DNA from: Babylonia areolata
Taxonomy: Eukaryota > Mollusca > Gastropoda > Neogastropoda > Buccinidae
DNA length: 64,000 nt
Assembly: GCF_041734735.1 (NCBI RefSeq)
Contig: NC_134878.1
Coordinates: 38,416,777-38,480,776, forward strand
Direction: 5' to 3'
Shown here: positions 1-13,382 of the stretch, in pieces
How positions within the stretch are numbered: the stretch's first letter is position 1
Layout: each line of letters opens with the position of its first letter
Translations under genes and position numbers: made by a program
Notes under the pieces: model-generated
Told to the model about the DNA's origin: nothing
Database searches by the model: none
What the model saw: the letters and a program-made list of their open reading frames with translations, nothing else

Positions 1-662
1 CTCGCCTGCATGCCATCGTAGAATGACGAAATCAGCTGGATTAGGCTCTCTGGCTGTTCACCGTATCGAAGGCCTTAGTCAGGTCTACAAAGACCATGTG
101 GAGCTCCTTGTTCTGCTCACGGCACTTCTCTTGCATCTGGCGTACGGCAAACACAATGCCACATATTCCCCTGCCTGAGCGGAAGCTGCACTGTGCTTCA
201 GGGATGACTGTGTTGGAGACATGGTCAACCAGTCTGTTCAGTATGATGCGGACGAAGATCTTGCCGGCGATGCAGAGAGATTCCACGGTGGTTATCGCAG
301 GATGTTTTGTCTCCCTTCCGTTTGTAAATATGGACAATAGAAGCATCCTTGAAATCCTGGGGGACCTCCCCTCTCTCCCAGATAGACTGGAACAGGGCGG
401 TCAGCTTGTCTGTCAGCACCTCGCCTCCATTCTTGTATATGTCAGCCTGGATTCCATCCACTCCTGGTGCTTTTCCTGACGTTGTCAGCTTCAGGGCCTT
501 CTGGGTCTTGACCTTGGTGGGAGGGGCAGCTAGCGAGTCATTGACTGGTAGCTGTGGGAGGGCTGCAATTGCCTCGTCAGATACGGATGAGTCCCTGTTG
601 AGGAGGATGTTGAAATGCTCTGCCCAGCGGGCAAGGATGTCTTTCTTGTCTGTCAGGAGGAT
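1..662 (-). mobile_element. LINE fragment A, reverse transcriptase N-terminal part
   Basis: The minus strand encodes the front half of a non-LTR reverse transcriptase: the linker ending DSLAAPP, then DGIQADIYKNGGEVL, VPQDFKDASIVHIYKRKGDK, the DNHRGISL block and VDLTKAFDTVN (catalytic motif A). It is the same family as the pieces at 27410-28150 and 52008-53530. Against the 52-kb copy it has a roughly 40-base internal deletion just after FDTVN and a frame change in the block after DNHRGISL, so it cannot make a working enzyme. The window edge truncates it. The exact LINE clade is not assigned; the family is a jockey/RTE-like endonuclease type common in molluscs. Confidence 0.85.
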
Positions 663-1303
663 AGGGGTGATGATAATGAAAGCGATTATGATCCTTATGA
701 TAATAGGATTCTTATGATAATCCTTTCCAATTCAGCCTTATACCGTCAACCGTGTATGTCTGTGTCACTGTGATGATGATATTGATGATGTCGATAATGA
801 TCATGATGATGAGAATGATGGTGGCTGTTGTAGTTATAGATCAGTTTTAGACGTTTATATATATATAGCCAGATATAGTTATAGTCTAATATATATATAT
901 ATATATATTATCATATGTATATATATTATTTTATATATGTGTTATCAGAACATCGGTCAGTAGCTTGAGCATTCATACAAACAAACTAACGCATTATATC
1001 ACGTGAAATAGTGTTGCAGCGACAGTATTTATGTGAAATTTATACGACACCGGTGCTAACTCCCCCCCCCCCTCCACCTTTCACTTCAGACAGGTTTGAG
1101 AGGCAAAGTGATAAGCTGACGTATCTGGCACCATCTCCAGCACTGTGTGGACACTGGGAGCCTGACGTGGAAGAAGTCTCTCGACCGAGTCTTGACATAG
1201 AAGAATGAAGCTGAAACACCCTTGCAAGTACGGTGAATATCCTGGTGGTCGAATTAAGAAAAGTTGGGGAGGTGGAGAGCCAGGAGAAGAAACCCAGAGT
1301 CTG

Positions 1304-1334
<31 letters not shown>

Positions 1335-1554
1335 ATTTTCAAAACAGAAAAAGCCGTACATCTTCCAAAGATGCACAAAGACAAAAACAAAAAGAACCAG
1401 GGGGTGGGAAAGAAGAAAGGAGTGACAGGCCAAAACGTAAAAAAGGGATGGGACTGCACGTTACCACCCCTACCCACACACACTACTGCCCCACCACACC
1501 CGAGGGACACGGGCGGAAAGACAACCTCGTGGCCTCCGCCAGAGAGAGGATAGT
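663..1554. other. Non-coding stretch with microsatellites
   Basis: No supportable gene. It contains GAT-rich sequence (663-830), an AT-rich block at about 854-945 and a (CA)n tract at about 1302-1330. Open frames here are driven by the simple repeats. Confidence 0.7.
854..945. repeat. AT microsatellite
   Basis: Runs of TA/AT dinucleotides interrupted by short unique bases. Confidence 0.9.
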
Positions 1555-1610
1555 AATAGAATAGAATAGGATATGTTTTTATTTCCAAGTGTACCGGGGT
1601 CACAAGGAAT

Positions 1611-1649
<39 letters not shown>

Positions 1650-2530
1650 TAGTACATTACAAGATACGAACATAAATCGAAAATCATACACAGACACAGA
1701 TACAGTAGAAATTAAGACACATACAAGTGCATATCAATATAAGAACTTGTGCATACTCACACACACACACACACACACCCATGTTTGAACAGGAGCTGCA
1801 TATTACATGTGGATGGGGCTGATGACTAGATCTTCAGGTAGATGGTTGTTGATTGCACAATTCTATTTATCGTACTGGATTTGTTCGAGAGACAGGGCAT
1901 TGACTGCTTTGGGGAAAAAGCTATTGGCGAAGCGATTGGTTTTCGTCCTTATACTTCTGTACCGTCGACCGGGGAGCATCTCGAAAATCCCAAAAGCTGG
2001 ATGTGATTCGTCCTGTCTGTTTGGTTTTGCTTTTTTGAGTAGCCGCTTATAATATATGTCTTCTTGAGAAGGTAGATCAGCCCCGGTAATTTTGGTGGCA
2101 GTTTTTTTACGATTCTGTTAAGGGCTACAGAAATGTTTCCGTACCAAACAGTAATAGCAAAGGTTAGCACACTTTCAATGACTGCTCGGTAGAAATCAAC
2201 CATGATTTCTTTTTTAATTCCGAACTTTTTGAGGCGCCGAAGAAATTACAGGCGCTGTTGTGCTTTCTTGACAATTTTTTCTGCATTTTTCTCCCATTTC
2301 AAATCGTTGGAAATGATCAGTCCGAGAAATTTAAAGTCGCTGATGATCTCTACTTGATTGTCTTGCGGCGGAGAGGTTCGTGTGGGATGGATGTACACAG
2401 CGATCAGCGTCACCGAGGAAATTTCGCGTGGGAGGTAGAAGGGTCGGCACTGGATGGTTAGGAACTCCACGTCAGGGAAGCAGGCAAGCGATAGCACTTT
2501 GACATCGGTGCACCAGCGTGTGTTCACGAA
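1555..2530 (-). mobile_element. LINE copy with endonuclease joined to RT C-terminus
   Basis: Reading on the minus strand, residues 1-55 of the frame starting at 2527 (RWCTDVKVL, QCRPFYLPRE, LIAVYIHP) are the middle of an AP endonuclease domain. At about position 2362 the frame passes directly into the post-catalytic RT region (FKFLGLIISNDLKWEKN, IVKKAQQRL), followed in another frame by FYRAVIESVLTFAITVWYGN. The rest of the endonuclease and the RT catalytic core are absent, so this is an internally deleted copy. The 3' end reads CACTTGGAAATAAAAACA followed by an (ATTCT)n-type tail, which fixes orientation and the 3' terminus near 1555. A 38-base G run (1611-1648) lies just inside the tail. Confidence 0.8.
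1611..1648. repeat. Poly-G run, 38 bases
   Basis: Uninterrupted G38 on the plus strand inside the 3' end of a LINE copy. Confidence 0.95.
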
Positions 2531-2565
2531 AAAATAAAACTTAAATCAATCATTTTCTATATGTA

Positions 2566-3160
2566 GCACACACACACACACACACACTCTCTCTCTCTCT
2601 CTCTCTTTCACTTACTCGCATGCGTACACAGTAATCCCCCCCGCATCCCCCACCCCATCAAATACTACTGATTGTGGGTGTGGAGATGACACTGGTGCTG
2701 ATTATGGTGATAGATGTCCTACTATTCTAGTTCATTCAGTTGTTTCTTTTCTTTTCTTTTATCTTATTTATTTATTTATTTATTTTTACATTATTTCATC
2801 AATTAATCATAGATGTAAAATTCAACCCTTTCCCTTTCTTTCACCTCATCAGTACTTTTCTTAGATGCCTCTCTTTTTGTAATACAGCCCATTGTTCTCA
2901 ACGATTTGATTGTTTATAAATGTAACCCCCCCCACCCACCCACCCCCTCCCCCCCACACACACACCCCTCCCCCTTTTTTATTGTTTATTTTTTATTCTA
3001 ATTTATTTTTTTCTTATTTATTTATCTTTTTTTAAAAATTTATTCTTTTTTTCTTGTTATTTTTAATTAATTAATTTATTTTATATCTTTTTATATTCTA
3101 AATTCTATTATTATTATGAATATTATCATTCTTAATCTTCTTCTGATTATCTCCCCCCCA

Positions 3161-3193
<33 letters not shown>

Positions 3194-3255
3194 TTATTTT
3201 CTTTCTTTCTTTATTTTAAATATCTGTTTATTTTCTTTCTTTATTTATCACTGGT
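2566..3255. repeat. Low-complexity pyrimidine-rich block
   Basis: (CA)n then (CT)n at about 2568-2607, followed by T-rich and C-rich sequence with a C29 run at 3162-3190. No gene seen. Confidence 0.8.
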
Positions 3256-4880
3256 TTTTGACTCACTTGTGTAAACAAAGTGAGTCTATGTTTTAACCCG
3301 GTGTTCGGTTGTCTGTGTGTGTGTGTCTGTGTGTCTGTGTGTCCGTGGTAAACTTTAACATTGCCATTTTCTCTGCAAATACTTTGTCAGTTGACACCAA
3401 ATTAGGCATAAAAATAGGAAAAATCCAGTTCTTTCCAGTCATCTTGTTTAAAACAATATTGCACCTCTGGGATGGGCACAAAAAAATAAAAAATGAAGCC
3501 TAATCATATGCAAACTGCATTTACTGTTATATTTATATTTTTTGTAATCTCTAAACTTGGCACTTTGATCTGATATTCTGACCCAACAACAAGAGCAGTC
3601 ATTATTTTCATTTTTTGTTCGAACAGGAACTTCTTTTGCTAAGCATGGAAGTTTTATTTATTTTGCAAACGTATTGGTGAAGTTAGTAAAAAAGGGAAAT
3701 TAATCTGTACTTATGCTGGGGGCTTAATTTGCTTTAAACTGATCTTTCTCATCTTAAACATTACATTTTGAAATTATACTCAGTACATAAAAAGCTTGTG
3801 TATTTTACTCTCAGTGTACAGGGCTTTCACTATGTTCATTCGCCCAAGTGGTCTTTTTCGGAAAATACTAAAATCAATACGACGAGTGGACTTTATAGAT
3901 CTGTTGGCTAAGCCCTGAAGTTCATGTGCAAAAAATAATGATTGGGTACACATATTTATACACATTCAAAGCGCGTGCTCATAGGCCTATTCAGTCTTGC
4001 GAACGCGAACGACGCCATTTTGTTTCAAGTTGTTGACCTGCCCGTTCAATCCAAAATTCAATTGACATTACACGATAACATGTGATGGAAAGTTGGAGAA
4101 GGAGACCGTTAAATATTTATTCAGAGAAAGATTTGTGAACGCCTCATCACTTACTGGATTATGCCCGAAACTGCCATAAAATTATCCACAGAATCAGTCG
4201 GTATTCACAGTTAAAAATTGTAACCATGCGAGTTAATACCCTTGAATTGATGAAACAAAAAAAATTCCAGTCTTGACTTTTCTCAAAAAGAAGTCCTTTT
4301 CACTTCATACGACGTTTAGAAGTACTTGTACTTGGCTCTACATGTTCTTAGTTTAACAAAATACTCAATTTTCATATCAACTTTAAAACTATAAAACTGG
4401 AATGAACATAAAAGAGAAATTGAACTGGTGTAACTAAACTTGTACATCTATCTAGATCCAGAAAAAACGGCTAAATGTTGCAGTGTGATTGCGGCGATAG
4501 CCACGTCTTCTTTACCAAGGACTTAAAAATAATTTTTTTATTGTCGTTAAAGATTTTTTGAATGCCCAAGATACACCAGAATCATATGATTTGAACAGCG
4601 TTCTCACTGCGAATACTGCAATCGATTTATCGCCCTTTAAAAAAAAGCATGTTTAAATTAAATACTATATTTTTGAGCATCAATACAGGAGGCACGATAG
4701 TGCAATGGGTAAGACAGATTCTTCTCATTCGAAAACCTGGGGTTCGCTTCTGCTGTTGGAATTTCTTTTTTTTCTTGTTCTTTTAACCCGAAGTTTTATA
4801 CTAACATATACGGAACCCTTTTTAACGAATAGATTTTTGGCTCAAGTGTGTAAACAATGTGAGCCTATATCTTTTCTTTG
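3256..4880. mobile_element. Interspersed repeat with stem-loop direct repeats at both ends
   Basis: Both ends carry a related hairpin in the same orientation. The left one (about 3257-3290) has arms GACTCAC and GTGAGTC around TTGTGTAAACAAA; the right one (about 4829-4866) has arms GGCTCA and TGAGCC around a loop containing GTGTAAACAATG. The sequence between has no coding frame of note and includes a tRNA-like segment near 4690-4770. Direct-orientation ends argue against a classical TIR transposon. It could be a non-autonomous rolling-circle or SINE-associated composite. Family unknown. Confidence 0.5.
4690..4775 (+). mobile_element. tRNA-like SINE head (degenerate)
   Basis: A tRNA-like block: an A-box-like TGCAATGGGTAAGAC and, about 40 bases on, a B-box-like GGGTTCGCTTCTGC, followed by a T-rich run. 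It sits inside the stem-loop-ended repeat. The B box is imperfect, so it is unlikely to be a functional tRNA gene. Confidence 0.5.
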
Positions 4881-5349
4881 CATTTTTTCCAAATCGTGAA
4901 GCATCGTGGGATAGCGTCGCGTCGTTCGATCGAGGATCAAGAAGGTGGGTGGATGTAGCAGTGTTTGCTAAGTACGAAGTTAGTGAAAGAAAACGTTAAA
5001 AGATGTCTTTTATTGTGTACAAGTTTTGTCAAATGTTTATCTTTATTCAGGTGACTGTTGTGTTACTGCTAGACAGATAGGCATGATGTTAAGAGTAAAT
5101 GAAAACAGAAGAAATCTGATCGTGTGGGTCGTTTTTTCAACCGGTTTGGCAACCAACCTTCTCTGATAGAAAGCCGTGACATTTAATAATAATAATTATT
5201 ATTATAATAATGATAGTAATACTAATAACATTTTTGTTTCCTCATAAGTTGTGTCACACCGCTAAAGTAATACACACAAAAATCAGTTTGATGATTGTGG
5301 CTGTTGAACTCAAGTTGTATGAGATAATATGTCAGTCCACCATGTAACC

Positions 5350-6330
<981 letters not shown>

Positions 6331-7189
6331 ATACATAAACAGATGTGCGTGATGATACCTCTTCCCTATCATCTTTATATATATATATATGTTATAGTGT
6401 GTCAGGCGCCTATGGTGGAAGCATGGGATTTTCTCAGACACACTGCGCACTGATGGACCCCTCCTTCCTACCTCCCTACTCTTCTCCCCCCACCCCCCTT
6501 TCATGGCATCTATCCCCACCAACACCCCTCCCCATACCCTCTCTCCCTTTCCCCCCTTCCCTTGGCCAAGTACAGAGGGAGCAAGTTATCAAGAAATACT
6601 AAGTAAAGATGGTATCTCCTCTGACCATTCTCTTCCTATACACTCCCCTGCCCTTTTCCCTTCCACTCCCATCACCCTCAACCCCGTCCCCCCTCCCCCC
6701 CCCCCCAACCCCCCTCCTTACCCCCCCATGTCGATCTCTGGCAGGATGGCATCTGCCTCAATGGTCACCACATGGTGTGGTGTGTTTATCATGAGCTGTT
6801 TAGAACAGAATCAGGGCTGGGCGATCTTTCCTCCTCCTTCCCTTCCTCTTTTCATCACCCCCCCCCCCCCTCCCCTCCCCTCCTCCTTGACAATGCTGGG
6901 TTCTGTGAGAAAAGTGTTGAATGTGCAAGTCTAGCATGGTTGGTCCCGGATTGGTCTGTTAACTTCAGCCAATTGGAAACGTTCTGGGTCAGAAGATAGT
7001 TTGCATGCGGTGCCAGCTTGTGAAGAGGATAAAATGAATAGGCAAGTGGGGTTTCTTTCTTTTCCTTCCTTGAAGCAGGCCAGGAGAGCCAGACGGTCAA
7101 GACAGTACCATGGGGGCTGTGAGTGTCAAACTAGCATCTATTTTTCAGACTTAGTTGAATGCTTGATTTATGTTATACTTGGATTCTGT
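6331..7189. other. C-rich stretch without a gene
   Basis: Pyrimidine-rich plus strand with several C runs (6665-6730, 6855-6890). Open frames give proline/serine-rich peptides without recognisable domains. Nothing else seen. Confidence 0.6.
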
Positions 7190-8650
7190 AACTAACACAC
7201 TGGCTCAGTGGGATTGTGTTCTGCTACATGAATATAAAGTGAACCCTGAAACGTTGGGGCTGTGAGTAATGCTTGTACTGGTAATTTGGTTTGTTGGCAA
7301 TTTACTTTCTGGTTTTTGGAAACAGTTTGGAGTTTGTCGAATTGTAATGTTGTATCACAAGAACATTATGACACTTTTGGCTGATGTGGTATTGCACAGT
7401 TAATGTAACTGGAATGTGTTGATGCAGATACCATGACTTGTGAGAGAGCATAGCCCGCATGTGTATGGCTTAATTGTATTTGAGGCTGGTGACTGAGGGA
7501 AAAGTGGTTAAAATACACAATGTAGCCAATACATGACTAAATGGAGTACTGGTTTAGGGTATTTGGGTATCCCCCCCCTCCCCCCCCCTTTCCTGTTTCC
7601 TACAGGTTGATATTATGGTATGATGCTTGGACATCATGTTTGGGTTTACAGGTTGTGCATCTTGGCTTACATAAATGATAATGTTCAGTAACATGTCAGT
7701 GGTGTGTCAATTGTTGACATACTGTGGGAACAATGTAAGCATTTAGACACAAAGAAACACAGAGATTATGTGTGGGTTGCATCTGTGTAGAATGTTTTGG
7801 TTGTAACAGTTGGAATTATTTTGAGGCATGACATACCTATTTTGTATGTTAGGTGGTGATGGTTATATTCAAGGTGAACAAATCTACAGGCTAACTGTAT
7901 GTTCATGCTTTTCCATGTGTGTGCACATGGGTGATAATGCAACATGGGGACATGTGTGACTTGGTAGTTGTGATTACCATGTGCTGTAGTCATGTGTTAT
8001 ATGCCAGTGGGGTAACACATAGCTGTATGTGTTCAATAAGATTTGAGACCACTGACAGGCAGTCCTATGTTGGTGCACACAGGTTGCTATATATTTACCA
8101 AATTACTTGGTAACTATATGATTCCCATGTAAACATTTTACCAATGAGATACTTTGCAGATACAAAGTACAGATTTGTTCAGTCTTAATGGAAACAGCTA
8201 TTACTGTATGGTGATTTAACTGGAGTTAAACACTGGGAGTTTGTAATTGTCTGCCACATACTTGGTACGACAGCTATTATTCTATGGTGGTTTGACAGGA
8301 GTTAAATACTGGGAGTTAGTATTTGTTAGTCATATATTTGGTGCACATTAACTTATATGTCACTGATTGTTGATGGTAAGCTATATGAAGCTTGTTTTAC
8401 ATTCTTACATAGATCTCTTTGAGAAGAGAGTGTACGGCTAGACATTGAGTGTCAGAATGGAGAAATGTTATCTGTGGAATTGTTTACTTGTCCAGACAAC
8501 ATAATGATGTTTCTGTTACATCAGTGCGATTATGTCTAGCATATGTTTTGGTATTGATTTAACCTGGGTTTTAATATTGTGTGTGTTCCAGGTGTGCTGT
8601 TAAGTTAGAGAAATAAACACCTCAATTCATCTTTCTAAAAGACCCTGCTG
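7190..8650 (+). other. G+T-skewed non-coding stretch ending in a poly(A) signal
   Basis: About 1.4 kb in which the plus strand is strongly enriched in G and T and poor in C, with no coding frame. It ends with AATAAA at about 8611. A diverged tandem duplication of about 75 bases lies at 8196-8345 (CAGCTATTA.T.TATGGTG then GGAGTTAAA.ACTGGGAGTT). The skew plus the signal would fit a retroelement terminal or 3' region, but no matching partner was found, so no family is named. Confidence 0.35.
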
Positions 8651-8778
8651 TGGTACGAGGAGAGAGTGGATTGTGCACCTATCCTCTGTTGTTATTCTAC
8701 TCTACCTCTTCACCTTCTACACCTACCCGTACAACCACCAACCCCTATCCCCACCACTACTCTACCCCCCCTTTTAAC

Positions 8779-8783
8779 ATATA

Positions 8784-8842
<59 letters not shown>

Positions 8843-8880
8843 ATAGAGAGAGAGAGAGAGAGGGAGAGAGAGAGAGAGAG
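8779..8880. repeat. TA, TG and GA microsatellite
   Basis: (AT)n, (TG)n and (AG)n tracts in series. Confidence 0.9.
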
Positions 8881-8929
8881 TTTTACATTACACTTACACT
8901 AGTTACAGTTTCAGTTTCACGTATATACT

Positions 8930-9504
8930 AAAATGTAAATTGTTACTGTTTGTGATTGACAGGATATATGACAGGATACATGACAGAGTTGCCCTTTCAC
9001 TGTGAAAGGTAAGATCTTTTCTCTTTAGATGGCTGGCACAGTACACAACAAATGACTACAGTTTCTGATGTTTAGTGTTTAGTTGAAACATGGCTATGAA
9101 TAGTATGATCAGTTGATGTGCCTGGCTCTCTCTCCACTTGTCTGTCATTCAGCTCTTGCATAATAATGTGAAATATATTTTTTTATAGAGATAGATACAC
9201 GTCTCACTCCAACAACAATGCTGCATGCCTTGTGTCAGTTATGACTACGATTGTCGAATGTTGTTGCTGCTTATTTATATATGTTTATGTGTACCTAGTT
9301 CATACCAGTTACAGCTTTCCACATAGAACATACATTTAGTAAAACAAAATATGCTATGCCACCTCTCCCTCTTCAACACCCAGTTAAAGTTTATATTAAA
9401 ATTGTGTGAAATATACTGTGTAGAGTTGGATTGTGTTAAATGTACATATGATATATTACATTAACATACATGTTAGCACACACACACATGCACACGCACA
9501 CACG

Positions 9505-9543
<39 letters not shown>

Positions 9544-11905
9544 GTATAATTATCATTTTACATGATCGACTGACATATCTTATACAAGTTCAACAGCCAC
9601 AATCATCAAATGGATATTTTGTGCCTATTACTTTAGTTATGTGATACAACTTTTGAGAAAAAAAAGTTATTAGTAAATACTATCATTATCATCATTAAGA
9701 TTCCTATTAACTGTTACAGTTATAGATCAGACAAGGTTGCCAAACTGGTGGACAAAACTGTGTTGTGGGTTGCTGTTAGTGTTAGGTGCACATGTATGTT
9801 AAAATGCATCGCGTTTTGTATGTGTGAGTGTTAGTCACATTTTGTTGTGTGTATGTTACTATGTAACATTAATCTAATGTGTTACATATACAAAACTCAA
9901 AAGTGTTTGTGATTGAGAGGATATATGACAGGATTGAGGATACATGACAGATTTGCCCTTTCACTGTGAACACTGAAAGGTAATATACAAGTTGTAACAT
10001 GTATGTAGATATATATATAGATAGATAGATACATACATTGATAAATATACATATAAAATATACATGCATGTATATACATATACATGTAAATACACTTGCA
10101 TAGAATAGATAGATATATAGATAGATATATAGATAATAAGATATATGTGAGTTTTAGGGTACAAATTCAAGTCAATTATAGATTATTTCATGTGGCAGTC
10201 TCATTACCTCAAAAAAATGAGAGAGAAAATATTTGCTACAGGGACAGACACAGGGCAGCAAAAGGTGGAAAGGTGTCAGTATGTTCCCCTCACCTGCATC
10301 ATCAGTGAACTTGACCATCATTAACATTATTATTAACTGTTACGGCTATAGATCAGAGAAGGTTGCCAAACTGGCTGACAAAACTGTGTTGTGGGTAGCT
10401 GTTAGTGTTAGGTGCACATGTATGTTAAAATGTATGTATCCATTTTGTGTGTGTGGGTATGTGTGTTAGTCACATTTTGTTGTGTGTATGTAGCATTGAT
10501 CTAATGTGTTATATAAACAAAAGTGTTTGTGATTGACAGGATTATATGACAGGATCCATGACAGACTTGCCCTTTCACTGTGAACACTGAAAGGTAAGAT
10601 CATCTTTTCTCTTTAGATGGCTAGCACAGTATGTAACAAATGACCTCAATTTCTTATATTTAGTGTTTATTTGAAACATGGCTATGAATAGTATGATCAT
10701 TATCATCATTAATATTATTAATATTAACTGTTACGGCTATAGATCAGAGAAGGTTGCCAAACTGGCTGACAAAACTGTGTTGTGGGTAGCTGTTAGTGTT
10801 AGGTGCACATGTATGTTAAAATGTATGTATGCATTTTGTGTATATTCTATATCTTTATTTAAATATACAAGTTGTAACATGTATGTAGAACTTAAATATA
10901 GATAGATAGATACATTGATTGATAGATATACATATAAAATACACATGCCTGTATACACATATAGATGTAAAATACACTTGCACATATTTGACAGATAGAT
11001 AGATAGAGATATAGATAATAAGCTATATGTGAGTTTTAGGGTACAAATTCAAGTCAATTATAGATTATTTCATGTAGCAGTCTCATTATCTCAAAAGAAT
11101 GAGAGAGAAAACATTTGCCATCAGAGTAGACACAGGGCAGCAAAAGGTGGAACACTGCTGTGTGGCACCAATCCTATGTCATCTCCATCTGGAAAGGTGT
11201 CAGTATGTTCCCCTCACCTGCATCATCAGTGAACTTGACCATCATTAACATTATTATTAACTGTTACGGCTATAGATCAGAGAAGGTTGCCAAACTGGCT
11301 GACAAAACTGTGTTGTGGGTAGCTGTTAGTGTTAGGTGCACATGTATGTAAAAATGTATGTATCCATTTTGTATGTGTGGGTATGTGTGTTAGTCACATT
11401 TTGTTGTGTGTATGTAGCATTGATCTAATGTGTTATATAAACAAAAATGTTTGTGATTGACAGGATTATATGACAGGATCCATGACAGACTTGCCCTTTC
11501 ACTGTGAACACTGAAAGGTAAGATCATCTTTTCTCTTTAGATGGCTAGCACAGTACGTAACAAATGACCAAGGTTTCTTATATTTAGTGTTTAGTTGAAA
11601 CATGGCTATGAATAGTATGATCATTATCATCATTAATATTATCAATCTTAACTGTTACGGCTATAGATCAGAGAAGGTTGCCAAACTGGCTGACAAAACT
11701 GTGTTGTGGGTAGCTGTTAGTGTTAGGTGCACATGTATGTTAAAATGTATGTATACATTTTGTGTATATTCTATATCTTTATTTAAATATACAAGTTGTA
11801 ACATTTATGTAGAACTTATATATAGATAGATAGATACATTGATTGATAGATATACATATAAAATACACATGCATGTATACACACATATACATGTAAAATA
11901 CACTT
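8930..11905. repeat. Complex tandem array of three modules
   Basis: Three modules recur. Module A (TGACAGGAT...CATGGCTATGAATAGTATGATCA) lies near 8955, 10535 and 11458, with a short variant near 9915. Module B (ATAGATCAGAGAAGGTTGCC...GTTAGTGTTAGGTGCACATG) lies near 9719, 10338, 10738, 11267 and 11661. Module C (ATACAAGTTGTAACAT...) lies near 9985, 10863 and 11785. The last two larger units are about 0.9 kb each; the second contains a roughly 48-base segment (11153-11200) absent from the first. Module B is an inverted relative of the 5.7-6.0 kb sequence. The array probably grew by tandem duplication of retroelement 3'-end sequence. No coding content. Confidence 0.75.
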
Positions 11906-12522
11906 GGCACCATAAAATTTTATCATTACAAAGTTTAAGTGTCCAGTTCAGCTTCAAGTATCTGCCATCAAACGGGTTGATAGATCAGATACATAACAAG
12001 TAGAAGTTTACACTCGCATATTAATTGACATTTGATCACATGCAGCCACAGCAGAAGCTTTGGACACTTGTGCATGTTGTTTGCACAAAACAGTGCGTTG
12101 CTGTGTTGGCATGCACTTTTTCTGAAATAGATGCCTTGATCAGGAAATTTGGGATTGTTGAAAAAACTTGCTTCACATATATGATGTAGATCTATAGCTC
12201 TTTCTCGTGAGATGGTCCATTCTAATTTGAAGATGGTTTTTGGTGTGGAGGGTATACTGCCTTGTACTGGTGTTGTAGGCATGGAATTATGGTTAATCAG
12301 CAGACAGTGAAATGTCAATAAAAATTGTAGCATAAGAAGAAGACCAGATTTAAATGCTTAAACATAATCCATTGTTTTACTTTTTTTTCTTTAAATTGCA
12401 AACTATTCAGTAAACATTAGTGCTAATATATTGTGTTTTACAAAGTGAGCTTCACATTGGTTTGTATATGACATTCTGACAAATGAATACATGAATAAAC
12501 TTGATATGTTACTACCCCATGG
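11906..12522. other. No recognisable feature
   Basis: A 121-codon frame on the minus strand (11968-12333) shows no domain or known family and is probably chance. Confidence 0.5.
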
Positions 12523-12882
12523 AACTGATACCTTGTCGTGGTGGGGTAGCTTGAGTGCTTCAGTGACCTGTCGAGCTATGTCATTTGATGTGTCACATGC
12601 CTGGTAGGGCCTCCCATGCTGGACAGGTTGTGGGTATTTGTTCCACAAACTATACCAGCTGGCATGATGCACGCATTTTTGGGTTTCCCTTGCTGAAAAG
12701 GTTGTATGGTAGAAGCCCGACAAAATTCAGTTGCAAACACATGTCTTTGCATATTTATCTCTTATGACTGACAATTCGTCGTCCTTCTGTTTCAGGAAAT
12801 GGACATCAGCTAGGACAGGAACAACAGAATCTTCTGTGAGAAAACCTGTATGCTTTTGATCTAAATAAACACAATACAATAC
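12523..12882 (+). mobile_element. Candidate short non-LTR retroelement
   Basis: Starts with GATACCTTGTCGTGGTGGGG, which recalls the 5' ends of some invertebrate LINEs, and ends with AAATAAACA followed by an (AATAC)n-like tail at about 12858-12882. At about 360 bases it would be a non-autonomous derivative. No coding frame, no target duplication identified; family uncertain. Confidence 0.35.
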
Positions 12883-13345
12883 AACATCATAAGCCTCTGT
12901 TGCTTGATCAGTTGATGTTTGGTTTGTTGAAGGTGCTGTTTGTGTGCTCCTGTGGGGATGTCAGGGACTCTTTCCATTAAAATACTATGCCCACCCTCTG
13001 GAAACCCTCTCCTGAAAATTTATCATTTTATATGTCACTTTTCCTTTTCTGTCATTTATTACTTCAGCCATGCTATTCATTCCCATCCATTTTTTTCAAG
13101 ATAGCCATGATTATTTATTTTTCTGGACTTCATAATTGTGCATTCTTGCAAAGCTGTATTCAAATTTGGACCTAGGATATACGAGTTGCCTGCTGGCATT
13201 TTTTTTTGTTTTCTATGCCTGTTATGTACAATTTGCGTATTATGTATAATTATGTCAATGTTCAGGTTTGATTGGTTTATTGATAGATTAATGGAAAGGC
13301 CAATTTGATGCATGTAGTTATATGTGCATGCATACGACTATTCAT

Positions 13346-13382
<37 letters not shown>

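Noticed and set aside
1040-1687. 215-codon minus-strand frame rich in proline and valine
   Set aside because: Spans the poly-G and CA tracts and a LINE 3' end; no protein-like conservation.
7190-8650. Solo LTR
   Set aside because: No TG...CA boundaries with a target duplication could be fixed and no second copy is in the window; kept only as a skewed block.
11968-12333. 121-codon minus-strand frame as a host gene
   Set aside because: No recognisable family, no splice context, unremarkable composition; likely chance.
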